From Lysinibacillus sphaericus OT4b.31 (GTDB lineage Bacteria > Bacillota > Bacilli > Bacillales_A > Planococcaceae), in the NCBI RefSeq assembly GCF_000392615.1, contig NZ_KB933406.1, positions 1 to 64,000 of the forward strand: DNA of 64,000 bases, in the 5' to 3' direction. Position 1 is the stretch's first letter; the number at the start of each line of letters is the position of its first letter. The notes beneath the pieces were generated by a model that did no database searches, was not told the DNA's origin, and worked only from the letters and a program-made list of their open reading frames with translations. Below, in pieces: positions 46,650 to 54,945 of this stretch. Made by a program: the position numbers and the translations under genes.

Positions 46650-47261
46650 TTAATCACTTAAGAGAATTGTTAACACAGTACCCCACAAGAAAATCACGCC
46701 ATAAAACAGTCTTTGTAATAAACCTGCTGGCAAAGGAAAGAAAAACAATAGAACGATAAGGATAAGAATAGTTATTAGTACAAACAAATTAAAATAGGTC
46801 CATCGCTTACCTTTAGTTAATGATTTTGCATAAATCCACAGTCCAAATAAAACGGTAATCATGCCTACTTGTGCTACTATAGAATGCCAAAATAAATCGA
46901 TGTTAGCTGGTATAAAACCGGATACAATATTTCCTAAAGTAAAAATGAGAATAAATACTGTTGCCAATTTGTTTAACCAGGTCTTCGTTAGGTTCTGCGA
47001 AAGATACAAAACACCAACAGAAAATGTTAAGCCATTTACTATAAACAATACATTCATCCAAAAATGAAAAGGGGAACAAATTTCGTGAGGTGCAATTGAA
47101 TACGTGTAATTACCACATGATGTCACTCCAAGATCACTCATAGCTTGGTTCATAATGTTATAAGGGGCAATTGAAGTCATAATAAAAAATGGTTCAATCA
47201 CAAAATACAAACAAGTAGCAACCCAGCTTATTATTCCAACTTTTTTGGATATGTGTAACAA
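46650..47261 (-). CDS. DUF998 membrane protein
   Basis: 203 residues from TTG 47261 (MLHISKKVGIIS), which has AGAGGGGG eight bases upstream; an ATG ten codons earlier has no ribosome site. Six membrane segments and the family motif MSDLGVTSCGNY near the first outer loop. DUF998 proteins have no settled function. Confidence 0.82.
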   Translation of the reverse strand: MLHISKKVGIISWVATCLYFVIEPFFIMTSIAPYNIMNQAMSDLGVTSCGNYTYSIAPHEICSPFHFWMNVLFIVNGLTFSVGVLYLSQNLTKTWLNKLATVFILIFTLGNIVSGFIPANIDLFWHSIVAQVGMITVLFGLWIYAKSLTKGKRWTYFNLFVLITILILIVLLFFFPLPAGLLQRLFYGVIFLWGTVLTILLSD

Positions 47262-47409
47262 AAACTTTTCCCCCTCTATATAAGTGTGCATTTAATTGTA
47301 GCATATATTACCAATTGAATAATTATATATGAGGAATATGTATTATGACCGTACTGTGGCAACAAGAAATAATTCCACCAAAATAACAATGTATTTATCC
47401 AAATGGCTA

Positions 47410-47846
47410 TTATTCACTAGCATATAATTCAGCATTTTTAATTTTGTAATTATAAACTTTGTCTTTATATTATTTATCAATATCCCCCTTATAAATAAAT
47501 TCTCCATAAGGAAGTAGTTGCCTCGAAGAAATATTTACAAATTCACTCAAAACCTCATTTCCATTTTTATCAAACACTTCAACTTTGAAATAGCCATAGA
47601 TATATTGATTCCCCCGATTAGAAATCTTTAGTTACCATTTATCTTCATTTTCCATAATTATAGGTTTACCAAACTTAACATTCTCCATAGCATATTCCTT
47701 TGCTTCTGCCATTTCTTTTTTTCTTGTTCTTCTTCTAATTTCTCTATTTCCTTTTCAAACTTGTACGATTGATATTCAGTAAAAAGTAAATTACCTGTGA
47801 ATACAGCTATTATACCTATAACCGTTATACCAATGTACATGCCCAT
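47410..47846 (-). pseudogene. Signal-anchored protein, multiply frameshifted
   Basis: Begins MGMYIGITVIGIIAVFTGNL with a lysine/glutamate-rich helix. At an A7 run the frame shifts; the next frame gives MAEAKEYAMENVKFGKPIIM, then TGG TAA, then another shift to NQYIYGYFKVEVFDKNGNEV and LLPYGEFIYKGDIDK. A secreted or anchored beta-domain protein of unknown role, now dead. Confidence 0.55.
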
Positions 47847-47942
47847 TTTCTTTATTTACTTATTTCTCCTTTTGTTCTATTTATTCTTAATTAATTATAG
47901 ATTGTTACCTATACTTTTTCGATAAAAATATTATGCTGTCAA

Positions 47943-48061
47943 AAAAGCACACCAAATTAATGATGTGCTACTGCAATCTCACCATAACTATATACTAATA
48001 TTTGTGAAAGCGTTACACTATACCAAACAACTAATTAATCAGTTATTCAACTAACGGTGCA
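47943..48061. repeat. Long dispersed repeat, copy 1
   Basis: About 120 bases nearly matching 63351-63492: starts AAAAAGCACACCAA, includes TTACACTATACCAAACAACT and ends TTATTCAACTAACGGTGCA. Its first 30 bases form a hairpin (AGCACA-C with GATGTGCT). The remainder of 47847-48280 shows no gene. Confidence 0.8.
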
Positions 48062-48222
48062 GCCAATTTATTTAATTTTCTCAAACTTTTTATAAAGTTA
48101 CCTGATTTTAGATGTTAGTCGCTTTTTGGCCGCCTAAAGGCTCCTGTTTTTAACAAAGACTGCCCCTAAAAAGGTGCTCTTTCTTCTATATACAACTACT
48201 CTATTTATAGACAAAAAATTAG

Positions 48223-48245
48223 ACCACCCATCACAGAGTGGCCTT
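48223..48245. terminator. ACCACCCATCA-type hairpin terminator
   Basis: GACCAC paired with GTGGCC. One member of the repeated terminator family. Confidence 0.6.
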
Positions 48246-48280
48246 GTTATGAATTATTCAACTAAAAGCTCATCGTTAGT

Positions 48281-49105
48281 TTAAGTATTGAACAACTTAC
48301 CCTCTAAAGCATTTATATACCTTATAGCTGAATTATGAACAGATTGTTTGGCATCCTTTTTAACAATACGGAGAAAAGCATCATATATTTGTTCAAAGTG
48401 TAGATTCTCTACTTGATTCAAGATTCGTTTTACTGTGTTAACAGGAAGAGGAATAAAATTTGGAAAACTATACATAAACGTCACCCAATTGCGATCAGCA
48501 ACTACACGAATGATATCTCCAACAAATAATATGCCTTTTTGTTGATAACCATTTTTCCATTCTAGTATAGTGGCTCCTTTAAAATGACCACCTGCACGAT
48601 AAAGAGTTAACCCATTCTGTAAAGTAAGTGATTCACCAGACCAAAAAATAATCTTGTCACTTGATCTTGTAATCCATTCTTTATCATCCTCATGTATATA
48701 AATAGTTGCATTAAAAGTTTCTGCCCACTCAACTTGACTTGAATAATAATGAGGATGAGATAATGCGATGGCATCAACCCCCCCTAGCTCCTCTATTTTG
48801 TCAATAGTTTCCTGATCAATATATGAAATACAATCCCATAACAAATTAAAACCCTGTTCTTGAATTAAATAAGCTGTTTGCCCAATTCCAAATGTTGGAC
48901 TAGTAGTAATGCTAGATAGACCATCTTCTTCAAGATTAATATTATTTTTATAGATTTGAGAAGAAATCATTTTGTCCAAAGTTGTCCAAGTTTGCCCATT
49001 TACACTGACAAATTGCCTTTCTTCTGAGCATATAGTACATTGCTTTGGCACTTCAATAGAGATTTCATATTGTGCCCCACAAGTTTCACAAATATAGTAA
49101 TTCAA
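48281..49105 (-). CDS. Metallo-beta-lactamase fold protein with rubredoxin-like zinc finger
   Basis: 274 residues, TTG start behind AGGGGGAG. The N-terminus has two CxxC pairs (CETCGAQ and CTICSEE) for a metal. The hydrolase fold shows ALSHPHYYSS (replacing HxHxDH), the second metal loop GGHFKGATILEW and GDIIRV. The missing Asp-His of the usual motif makes hydrolysis less certain. It may be a thioesterase-like or redox protein. Monocistronic. Confidence 0.8.
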   Translation of the reverse strand: MNYYICETCGAQYEISIEVPKQCTICSEERQFVSVNGQTWTTLDKMISSQIYKNNINLEEDGLSSITTSPTFGIGQTAYLIQEQGFNLLWDCISYIDQETIDKIEELGGVDAIALSHPHYYSSQVEWAETFNATIYIHEDDKEWITRSSDKIIFWSGESLTLQNGLTLYRAGGHFKGATILEWKNGYQQKGILFVGDIIRVVADRNWVTFMYSFPNFIPLPVNTVKRILNQVENLHFEQIYDAFLRIVKKDAKQSVHNSAIRYINALEGKLFNT

Positions 49106-49277
49106 AATTAACTCCCCCTAAATTAGTATTATTTTATTCTTTACTTCAAGTCATTACACACCTTATTTTACCAACAAAACCCTGAAAATTATTTACAACT
49201 TTAGGATGAAATTCATAATTATGTAGTTTATTGATTTTGTGAAAGCTATTATTTATTCTTTCATCAACTTTCCCTTT

Positions 49278-49543
49278 CTAGTTTTCACTGATGCCCAATG
49301 ATTCTTTTTTCTTAATACTTCGATAAACCGTCTTTGTACTAATCTCCAGAGTTTCTGCGATGGTTCTCACTTTAAGGTGACACGCCCCTGGATGTTCCAA
49401 TGAATGGCTAGCAGGCTTGAAAACAATCGCACGTTCTGATTCTGTTAAGTCATAGTATGAACTGCTATGTGGTCCTCCACACTCTTATCCATTTCTGTTA
49501 CTGATTCAAATGTTGTATATTGTGCTAAGTATTCAAATGCCAT
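49278..49543 (-). pseudogene. Helix-turn-helix gene, one base deleted
   Basis: MAFEYLAQYTTFESVTEMDK then SVEDHIAVH, at which point a T is lost; the other frame continues YYDLTESERAIVFK, RTIAETLEISTKTVYRSIKK (a clear helix-turn-helix) to a stop. The DNA beginning is shared with the fragment at 26575-26629, so the family is repeated in the genome. It resembles plasmid or phage replication-type regulators. Confidence 0.65.
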
Positions 49544-49570
49544 CGTTTTCACCTCTCTTCCATTAACAAC

Positions 49571-49768
49571 TTAGTAAACTACATGTACTGATCCGCCTTC
49601 TCTTATTTGTGCAGGTTGTCCGTCTACATCATCGAAATAAATATAACCGCCCCAGTAACCGTCAAACTGTCTTTCTCTACTTCCTAGGTTGTAACGGTCG
49701 CCATAGCGTTTCTGAAAATAAGAACGTACCTCAACTAGGAAATCAGTCTTAAGGCTGAGAGGTCTCAC
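49571..49768 (-). CDS. Possible small protein or gene end
   Basis: 65 codons (GTG) without a strong ribosome site. Aromatic-rich: QFDGYWGGYIYFDDVDG. It could be the C-terminus of a lost larger gene. Confidence 0.35.
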   Translation of the reverse strand: MRPLSLKTDFLVEVRSYFQKRYGDRYNLGSRERQFDGYWGGYIYFDDVDGQPAQIREGGSVHVVY

Positions 49769-49864
49769 CGCCTAAAGATTGTTGCCAATAAAAAGAAATA
49801 GCATTACAATTACACCATTAAAGGAAAAAAAATCATTAATTAGAGCATTAAAGATAGAAAGAAG

Positions 49865-50089
49865 ATGTTTATTATGAGAATAATTTGGTGGGCTATAAAT
49901 ATTGTGTGGCTAATCATTTTTGCGGTTGGAGCAATATTTATTGGGGTAAGGAAAGTTGATGCTGCAGGGGCAGTTCAAACTCCTGAAATCAGACTGGTAT
50001 CATTCGCTATTTTGGGTATTGTATTTATAGGTGTTGTACTATTCCAACTGATTTTTCTTTATTTTGTTAGAAAAAGTACAACGCAATAA
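49865..50089 (+). CDS. DUF3923 family membrane protein
   Basis: 74 residues with two membrane segments and the conserved middle RKVDAAGAVQTPEIRLVSFA, which marks DUF3923. The start may be this ATG or the one three codons later (MRIIWW). Function unknown. Confidence 0.75.
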   Translation: MFIMRIIWWAINIVWLIIFAVGAIFIGVRKVDAAGAVQTPEIRLVSFAILGIVFIGVVLFQLIFLYFVRKSTTQ

Positions 50090-50115
50090 CTTAACAAAAA
50101 GACCATCTCAACTGA

Positions 50116-50141
50116 ACTGCACCCCAATTGTTAGACACTAT
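50116..50141. mobile_element. IS3-family end remnant
   Basis: TGAACTGCACCCCAATTGTT resembles the terminal inverted repeats of IS3-group elements of Bacillales. No transposase is attached. The rest of 50142-50449 has no gene. Confidence 0.4.
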
Positions 50142-50449
50142 TTCAATTGGAAGTGTAGTTCATCACGTTAAACAAGAAAACTTTTAGCTTTTCCTCTTTA
50201 AACCCTCATTTACCGCCCAATAATGATGATTGTGGACAAGGAGTTCTCGAACATTGTCAATATCAATCCAATCCATTTCCAGAGTCTTCTTTACCACTTG
50301 GATTATCTCTTATGATGAAGTAAATCAACATATAATCCCCAAATTATTAAAATAGATTTTATTATTTACCTATTGTTTGTTGTTCATCTAACCTGACCTG
50401 TTACGATAATAGGCACATAAATGAAAAAACATAAATAAGGAAATAAAGA

Positions 50450-50478
50450 AGAAGACCACCCATCACGGAGTGGTCTTC
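50450..50478. terminator. ACCACCCATCA-type hairpin terminator
   Basis: AAGACCAC paired with GTGGTCTT. It lies downstream of the ABC-F gene and would end its transcript. Confidence 0.65.
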
Positions 50479-50555
50479 TTAAAGCGTATTCAACTAATGC
50501 ACCATATAGTTTAATACCTGATTTACTGATTATTTCTTCAATTTTTCATATTTAA

Positions 50556-52034
50556 CTACATATATATAGTTTTTGTTGCAACTGTTTGTTGAAATGCCTG
50601 ATCATGCTCAACAATAACCATTGTGGGATTAAATCTTTGAATAAGCTCTTCAATCTGCATGCGCGAATAAATATCAATAAAATTTAACGGTTCATCCCAA
50701 ATATATAAATGAGCTTTTTCACATAAACTTTTTGCTATAAGCAGCTTTTTCTTTTGTCCACCAGAATAATGAGATATATCTTTCTCAAATTGAATTCGGT
50801 CAAAATCCATCTTACGTAGGATGGATTTAAATAACGTTTCATCAATCTCATGCTCTTCAATAAAGTCTGATAGCAGTCCCTTCAAATGAGAAGTATCTTG
50901 TTGGACATAGGAAATAATGATTCCTGAACCTAAATTTATTGAGCCAGTATGCTGTATCGGATCTCCTAGAATTAGTTTTAGGATACTACTTTTTCCGCTT
51001 CCATTCTTTCCATCAAGTATAATTCGGTCACCTTGTTCAACTTTAAAGCTAATTGGCTTATTCACTATTTGGTCATCGTACTTAACGGACAAATCAGCCA
51101 AAACAATCAATTCATTTGAATGAAATTCCAATGGTCCTAATTTTAATGATTCAGTTTTTTCCACATTTTTTAGCAGTTTTGACTTTTCCTCAATAGCTTT
51201 TTGTTGCCTTGATTCAAGGTTCTTTGCTCTCTTCATCATCTTTGCCGCTTTATGTCCTACAAACCCCTTATCCAACTTAGAACCCGAATTCGTTGCCCCA
51301 TTTTTGGAAGCTTCCACTTGATTAGACCAACCTGCTGAACGCTTTGAAGACTGTTTTAATCTTCCTATGTCTCTTTGTAGACGCTGATTTGTTGCCTCTT
51401 CGTGTTCCTGCTGTCGATCAAAATTTAACTTCCAAGTTGAATAGTTACCACTTTGAACTTCAATATTTGCTCTATTTATAGATAAGATATGGTCAACGCA
51501 TCCATCTAAAAAGATTCTGTCATGTGAAATTAAAATAAACCCTTTTTTCTTCCTTAGATAATCAGAGACCATCTTACGTGCATCAGTGTCTAGATGATTG
51601 GTTGGCTCATCAATTAAAAGAAATTGATTCTCAGTCAAAAAAAGTGCAGCAAGCAACACCTTTGTTTGTTCTCCATTTGATAATGTTTTAAATGGTCGGT
51701 ACATGACCTCGGCATCAACATTTAGATAGGATATTTCACGAAGAAATTCCCAATCTTCTGCTTGAGGGCAAATTTCTTCAAAAATTTCATAAGTATACTT
51801 GTTTTTATCTGCAACATGATACGGGAAATAATTAAATTCTACTGAAGAAGTAATTTTCCCACTATAGTCATAATTCCCTAATAATAAATTAAAGAATGTT
51901 GTTTTACCTCGCCCATTTCTACCAATAAATCCAAGTTTCCAATCCGTATCTATTTGAAAGTTTACCCCTTCAAAAATATTGTCAAAGCTACCTGGATAAG
52001 AAAAAGTTAAATCTTGAACTTTTATCATTGACAT
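50556..52034 (-). CDS. Lsa-type ABC-F ribosomal protection protein
   Basis: 492 residues from ATG 52034 (MSMIKVQDL), behind AAAGGAGGA. Two ATP-binding domains: GRNGRGKTTF, LSNGEQTK and IDEPTNHLD, then GKNGSGKSS, YSGGQKKK and IWDEPLNFID, joined by a charged helical linker (ERQQK-type, about 220-320). It has no membrane part, so it acts on ribosomes and displaces drugs. Similarity in length and motifs is to the Lsa branch (lincosamide, streptogramin A, pleuromutilin), but the specificity cannot be read from the sequence. Preceded by a layered regulatory leader. Confidence 0.88.
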   Translation of the reverse strand: MSMIKVQDLTFSYPGSFDNIFEGVNFQIDTDWKLGFIGRNGRGKTTFFNLLLGNYDYSGKITSSVEFNYFPYHVADKNKYTYEIFEEICPQAEDWEFLREISYLNVDAEVMYRPFKTLSNGEQTKVLLAALFLTENQFLLIDEPTNHLDTDARKMVSDYLRKKKGFILISHDRIFLDGCVDHILSINRANIEVQSGNYSTWKLNFDRQQEHEEATNQRLQRDIGRLKQSSKRSAGWSNQVEASKNGATNSGSKLDKGFVGHKAAKMMKRAKNLESRQQKAIEEKSKLLKNVEKTESLKLGPLEFHSNELIVLADLSVKYDDQIVNKPISFKVEQGDRIILDGKNGSGKSSILKLILGDPIQHTGSINLGSGIIISYVQQDTSHLKGLLSDFIEEHEIDETLFKSILRKMDFDRIQFEKDISHYSGGQKKKLLIAKSLCEKAHLYIWDEPLNFIDIYSRMQIEELIQRFNPTMVIVEHDQAFQQTVATKTIYM

Positions 52035-52045
52035 GATAATTCCTC

Positions 52046-52081
52046 CTTTGTATATCAACACTTTTTACTTTTTATACAAAG
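52046..52081 (-). promoter_or_regulatory. Shine-Dalgarno-sequestering hairpin
   Basis: CTTTGTATA (52073-52081) can pair with TATACAAAG (52046-52054) on the minus strand. The latter includes the start of the AAAGGAGG ribosome site, so translation could be blocked unless a ribosome or alternative pairing opens it. Confidence 0.6.
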
Positions 52082-52107
52082 TCGGTACATCCATCTATTG
52101 TAAACTT

Positions 52108-52147
52108 CTCCGTATAAGTTTGATGGATATTAACGACTTATACGGAG
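52108..52147 (-). promoter_or_regulatory. Long hairpin at the end of the leader peptide
   Basis: A 12-bp perfect stem (CTCCGTATAAGT with its complement). One arm lies within the last codons of the leader peptide. A second pairing (ATCCATC with GATGGAT, 52122-52128 and 52089-52095) interleaves with it, so the two exclude each other. Confidence 0.7.
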
Positions 52148-52183
52148 TATTACATGCGTAACAATAGTGTCTGAATTGCTCAT
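52130..52183 (-). CDS. Leader peptide of the Lsa-type gene
   Basis: 17 codons, MSNSDTIVTHVILRISR, with AAAGGAGAG upstream of the ATG. A ribosome stalled by a drug near VILRIS would mask one arm of the hairpin at 52108-52147 and change folding toward the gene start. Leader peptides are a known feature of antibiotic-induced ABC-F genes. The function is inferred from position and structure. Confidence 0.7.
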   Translation of the reverse strand: MSNSDTIVTHVILRISR

Positions 52184-52255
52184 TTTTCTCTCTCCTTTAT
52201 TTATTAGATTAAAGTTACAGATTAAAATAATGAATTTTAATCATGAGAGAATAAA

Positions 52256-52377
52256 AATCCTCCCAATTTGTCATTGGAAGGATTAGTCTTTCACTTATAC
52301 TAAATAAGTTCTTTTTTGCCATTGGAATCATGACAAATAAAGTTTAAACTGATTTATAAAAATGGACAGACTAATCC
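52256..52377 (-). promoter_or_regulatory. Terminator/antiterminator pair upstream of the leader peptide
   Basis: A terminator (AATCCTTCCAAT with ATTGGGAGGATT and T-run, 52256-52284) is overlapped by a 10-bp exact alternative: AGACTAATCC (minus strand, 52280-52289) can pair instead with GGATTAGTCT (52368-52377). The two pairings are mutually exclusive, the hallmark of attenuation. The triggering signal is unknown. Confidence 0.6.
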
Positions 52378-52521
52378 TATATTTTGTAGTTTGAAGTTAT
52401 TCATTTCAAATAAAAATATAGTTTAGTTAATCATTGTCCATCCATCAGTCCTCTCATAATTGTAATTTCATATTAACAAATTTTTTTCTGGAATACAATT
52501 CAGCATCATTTTCACCTCAAA
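52378..52521. other. Probable promoter region of the Lsa leader
   Basis: AT-rich; no box pair stands out clearly enough to assign. Confidence 0.3.
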
Positions 52522-52697
52522 TTACTGCTTGTTGCTCTTTTGATAATTTCCGTACAATCGACCACAAGCAGCATCTAAATCAATTCCAAATTGACTTCTA
52601 ATGGTCACATTATACCTGATGATTTTAATTTTTTGCAAAAATTAACAACATGACCTTCATCAACTTCACCAAACCTTAAAGGAGAACTGACAAAATC
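52522..52697 (-). pseudogene. Cfr-like 23S rRNA methylase, C-terminal remnant
   Basis: Reads LRFGEVDEGHVVNFCKKLKS, then after one missing A: VTIRSQFGIDLDAACGRLYG to the stop. This matches the last 55 or so residues of Cfr proteins (the VTIRSQFG and DAACGQLYGNYQ motifs), not the usual RlmN ending. The radical-SAM core is absent, so it is inactive. It lies directly upstream of the Lsa-type gene. Confidence 0.75.
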
Positions 52698-52711
52698 TTA
52701 AAATACCAATT

Positions 52712-52735
52712 AGTTAAGGAGTTGTGCTCTACTAC
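52712..52735. terminator. Hairpin after the SRPBCC gene
   Basis: AGGAGT paired with ACTCCT. Confidence 0.45.
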
Positions 52736-52763
52736 TCCTTCTGTTAAATCATTTGTAATGGAC

Positions 52764-53222
52764 CTATGAACCTTCACCAAAGTCTAGAGTACTTCCTGTT
52801 TCTACTAAAGTCTTTGTATTATTTAAAATCATCCACCAAGCTTTGTCGCTGTTCTCATAAGTGGAATCTGCTTCTTTCCACTGGTCATGAATGAGTGTCA
52901 ATTTCGTGCATGAACCAGTAGGCTCTAAAAGATAAGAAATCCTTGACTCGTATGCATGATCATCTTTTATATAAGACTTTCCAGGATAGTGAGTAAATCG
53001 AAGTAACTGATTTGGTTCATATTCCAATACGTTTCCGTATACATGCACCGTTTCATCTCCATCTACGCCAGGACCGACATACTCCAAGAGATCGCCCACT
53101 TGAAATGTAGATTTAATGACGGACCCATAATAAATTTGTTTTGTACCCTCAGGAGAGATAAGTGCCTTCCAAACTTCCTCTGGTGTACCTGCAATATAAA
53201 ATTGATACTTCAAATTCTTCAT
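52764..53222 (-). CDS. SRPBCC/AHSA1 domain protein
   Basis: 152 residues from ATG 53222 (MKNLKYQFYIAGTPEEVWKA), behind AGGAGG. The opening and RISYLLEPTGSCTKLTLIHD are typical of the START-like AHSA1 fold, which binds hydrophobic ligands. Often found beside WYL or ArsR regulators, as here (a dead WYL gene follows). Ligand unknown. Confidence 0.87.
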   Translation of the reverse strand: MKNLKYQFYIAGTPEEVWKALISPEGTKQIYYGSVIKSTFQVGDLLEYVGPGVDGDETVHVYGNVLEYEPNQLLRFTHYPGKSYIKDDHAYESRISYLLEPTGSCTKLTLIHDQWKEADSTYENSDKAWWMILNNTKTLVETGSTLDFGEGS

Positions 53223-53271
53223 GATTTTTATGCCTCCTAAAAATTTAATTTGGAACATGTACATTATAAAA

Positions 53272-53300
53272 AAACTTCACTGACAAGTACGGTCAGTGAA
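53272..53300. terminator. Hairpin terminator
   Basis: ACTTCACTGAC paired with GTCAGTGAAGT. Confidence 0.75.
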
Positions 53301-53697
53301 GTGAAGTATTTTGATAATGATTGAATAATTCAAAGCTGATAGTTGCCAATTTTTCTTGTAATAAAGTTGGTTTCAAAATGGTGATAGATTTACCATAGGG
53401 GAGAAGAAAGTAAGGTACAAAAGCAATAAATAGACTCTTTATCAACCTTAAAAAGAGCTTTGTTTTTTCGTTCGATTAAAGCATGACTAAATAACCAATG
53501 CTGACATATTACCTTTCCAATAAAAAGACCATAAGGATCAATATGGCGTGATTGCGGTTCTGTTTCCCTATTTTATGATAAATAATAAATAACCTATAAC
53601 TTTCGGCAACAGAAATTTCTAAATCTTGAAGAATAGATTTCAAAGACGGTTCGACAATTAGTTTAAGTGCTTTTAAAACAATTATAAATAAATAATA
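53293..53697 (-). pseudogene. WYL-domain transcriptional regulator, C-terminal remnant
   Basis: RHIDPYGLFIGKVICQHWLF then SHALIERKNKALFKVDKESI is a clear WYL domain. A shift near CTTCTCCCC leads to PYGKSITILKPTLLQEKLA and the stop at 53293. The N-terminal helix-turn-helix is missing. It lies upstream of the SRPBCC gene, which it may once have controlled. Confidence 0.6.
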
Positions 53698-54533
53698 CAC
53701 CCTTTTTCTTCTAATTCACCTAACCACTTTGGTACGTTTAATTGGTGGTTCCATCTAAGATCCAGACGTTCTAACCCCTTAATTTCCAGCAATGATTTTG
53801 GTAAGTCCGTTAGCATATTACTTCTTAGATCAATTTCTAATAAATTCTTCAATTGTCCAAGCTCTTCAGGCAATGTGGTTAATTGATTATGTCTCAAATT
53901 TAATCGTCTCAACCTTAAACATTTATGTAACGATTGAGGTATTTCTTTTAATTGATTATCTTCCATATCTAAAACACGTAATAACGACAATTCCCCTAAA
54001 TTTACTGGAAGAGTTGTGATTTGATTATTTTTTAAATGTAATTCCTTCAAGTTACTTAATCCACTAATACTGTACGGCAACTCTTTTAATTGATTATTCA
54101 TTACACGCAGTTCTATAAGATTGCTCAAATGTCCAAGTTCTTCAGGTAATTTCATTAATTGATTATCACTTAGATTTAAATATTTCACTTTGACTAGCTT
54201 AGAGATTTCAGGTGGAATGGATTGTAATTTATTATTATGAAGGTATAAATAATCCTCCATATTATGAAGGGAGCCAATTTCAGGTGGAAGAACGTCAATC
54301 TCATTATGCCCTGCATCCAGCATTTTAAGTTCTGTTAAATTCTCTATTTCAGCAGGCATTTTACTAATCTTATTAACAGATATATTCAAAACTTTTAATC
54401 TGTTCATTTTATAAATTTCTGAAGGAATTGTTGTTAACTTATTATCAAAAAGGTTTAAATTTGTTATTTCTTTTATGTGTACACCTAAATTAGGTAAAGA
54501 GTCTAATTTCATATGAGGAAAATTTAATTTCAT
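53682..54533 (-). CDS. Leucine-rich-repeat protein
   Basis: 283 residues made of about eleven 23-residue repeats, each of the form LP-EL-LxxLxxLxLxxNQL (for example LPEELGHLSNLIELRVMNNQ). No signal peptide or membrane segment, so a cytoplasmic curved solenoid with a protein-binding face. It ends in an acidic cap (GELEEKGCIIYL). The repeats are very regular, which suggests recent internal duplication. Target unknown. ATG is near AAAAAAGGAGG. Confidence 0.85.
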   Translation of the reverse strand: MKLNFPHMKLDSLPNLGVHIKEITNLNLFDNKLTTIPSEIYKMNRLKVLNISVNKISKMPAEIENLTELKMLDAGHNEIDVLPPEIGSLHNMEDYLYLHNNKLQSIPPEISKLVKVKYLNLSDNQLMKLPEELGHLSNLIELRVMNNQLKELPYSISGLSNLKELHLKNNQITTLPVNLGELSLLRVLDMEDNQLKEIPQSLHKCLRLRRLNLRHNQLTTLPEELGQLKNLLEIDLRSNMLTDLPKSLLEIKGLERLDLRWNHQLNVPKWLGELEEKGCIIYL

Positions 54534-54945
54534 TTGTCTGCCTCCTTTTTTGAAAATACAATCTTAACATAATTCAATGCTCTATCTACAATTTTAATAT
54601 CTTTGCTAAACTAAAAATGCTGCTCCGTAAGTTTAATATTACCTCAAATCAGAGTCATTTGGATAACTATTTCCATTTACCATTCCAGCCAATTAGATGA
54701 CTACATAAGTAAAACCACCCTTCACGAGTGGTCTTGTTTTGAATAAATCTTCTGCTAAATAAGAATGTGCGTTTGTGATGATTTTAATTTTTTATAAAGG
54801 AAAACTGACTAATAACAAATATTGCAAGAGTTATAAATGTAAAATTATCGTTACCATCTTTAGAAGCCAAAACAACCCTTGAACATCGCTTTCTAATTTT
54901 TAATAACCACTTTCTCACTAATATTTTTTTAACATCATCCCTTAT
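54534..54945. other. Intergenic region with a repeated terminator
   Basis: No gene. Contains the ACCACCCTTCA-type hairpin at 54714-54732, with TTTTG after it. Confidence 0.45.
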
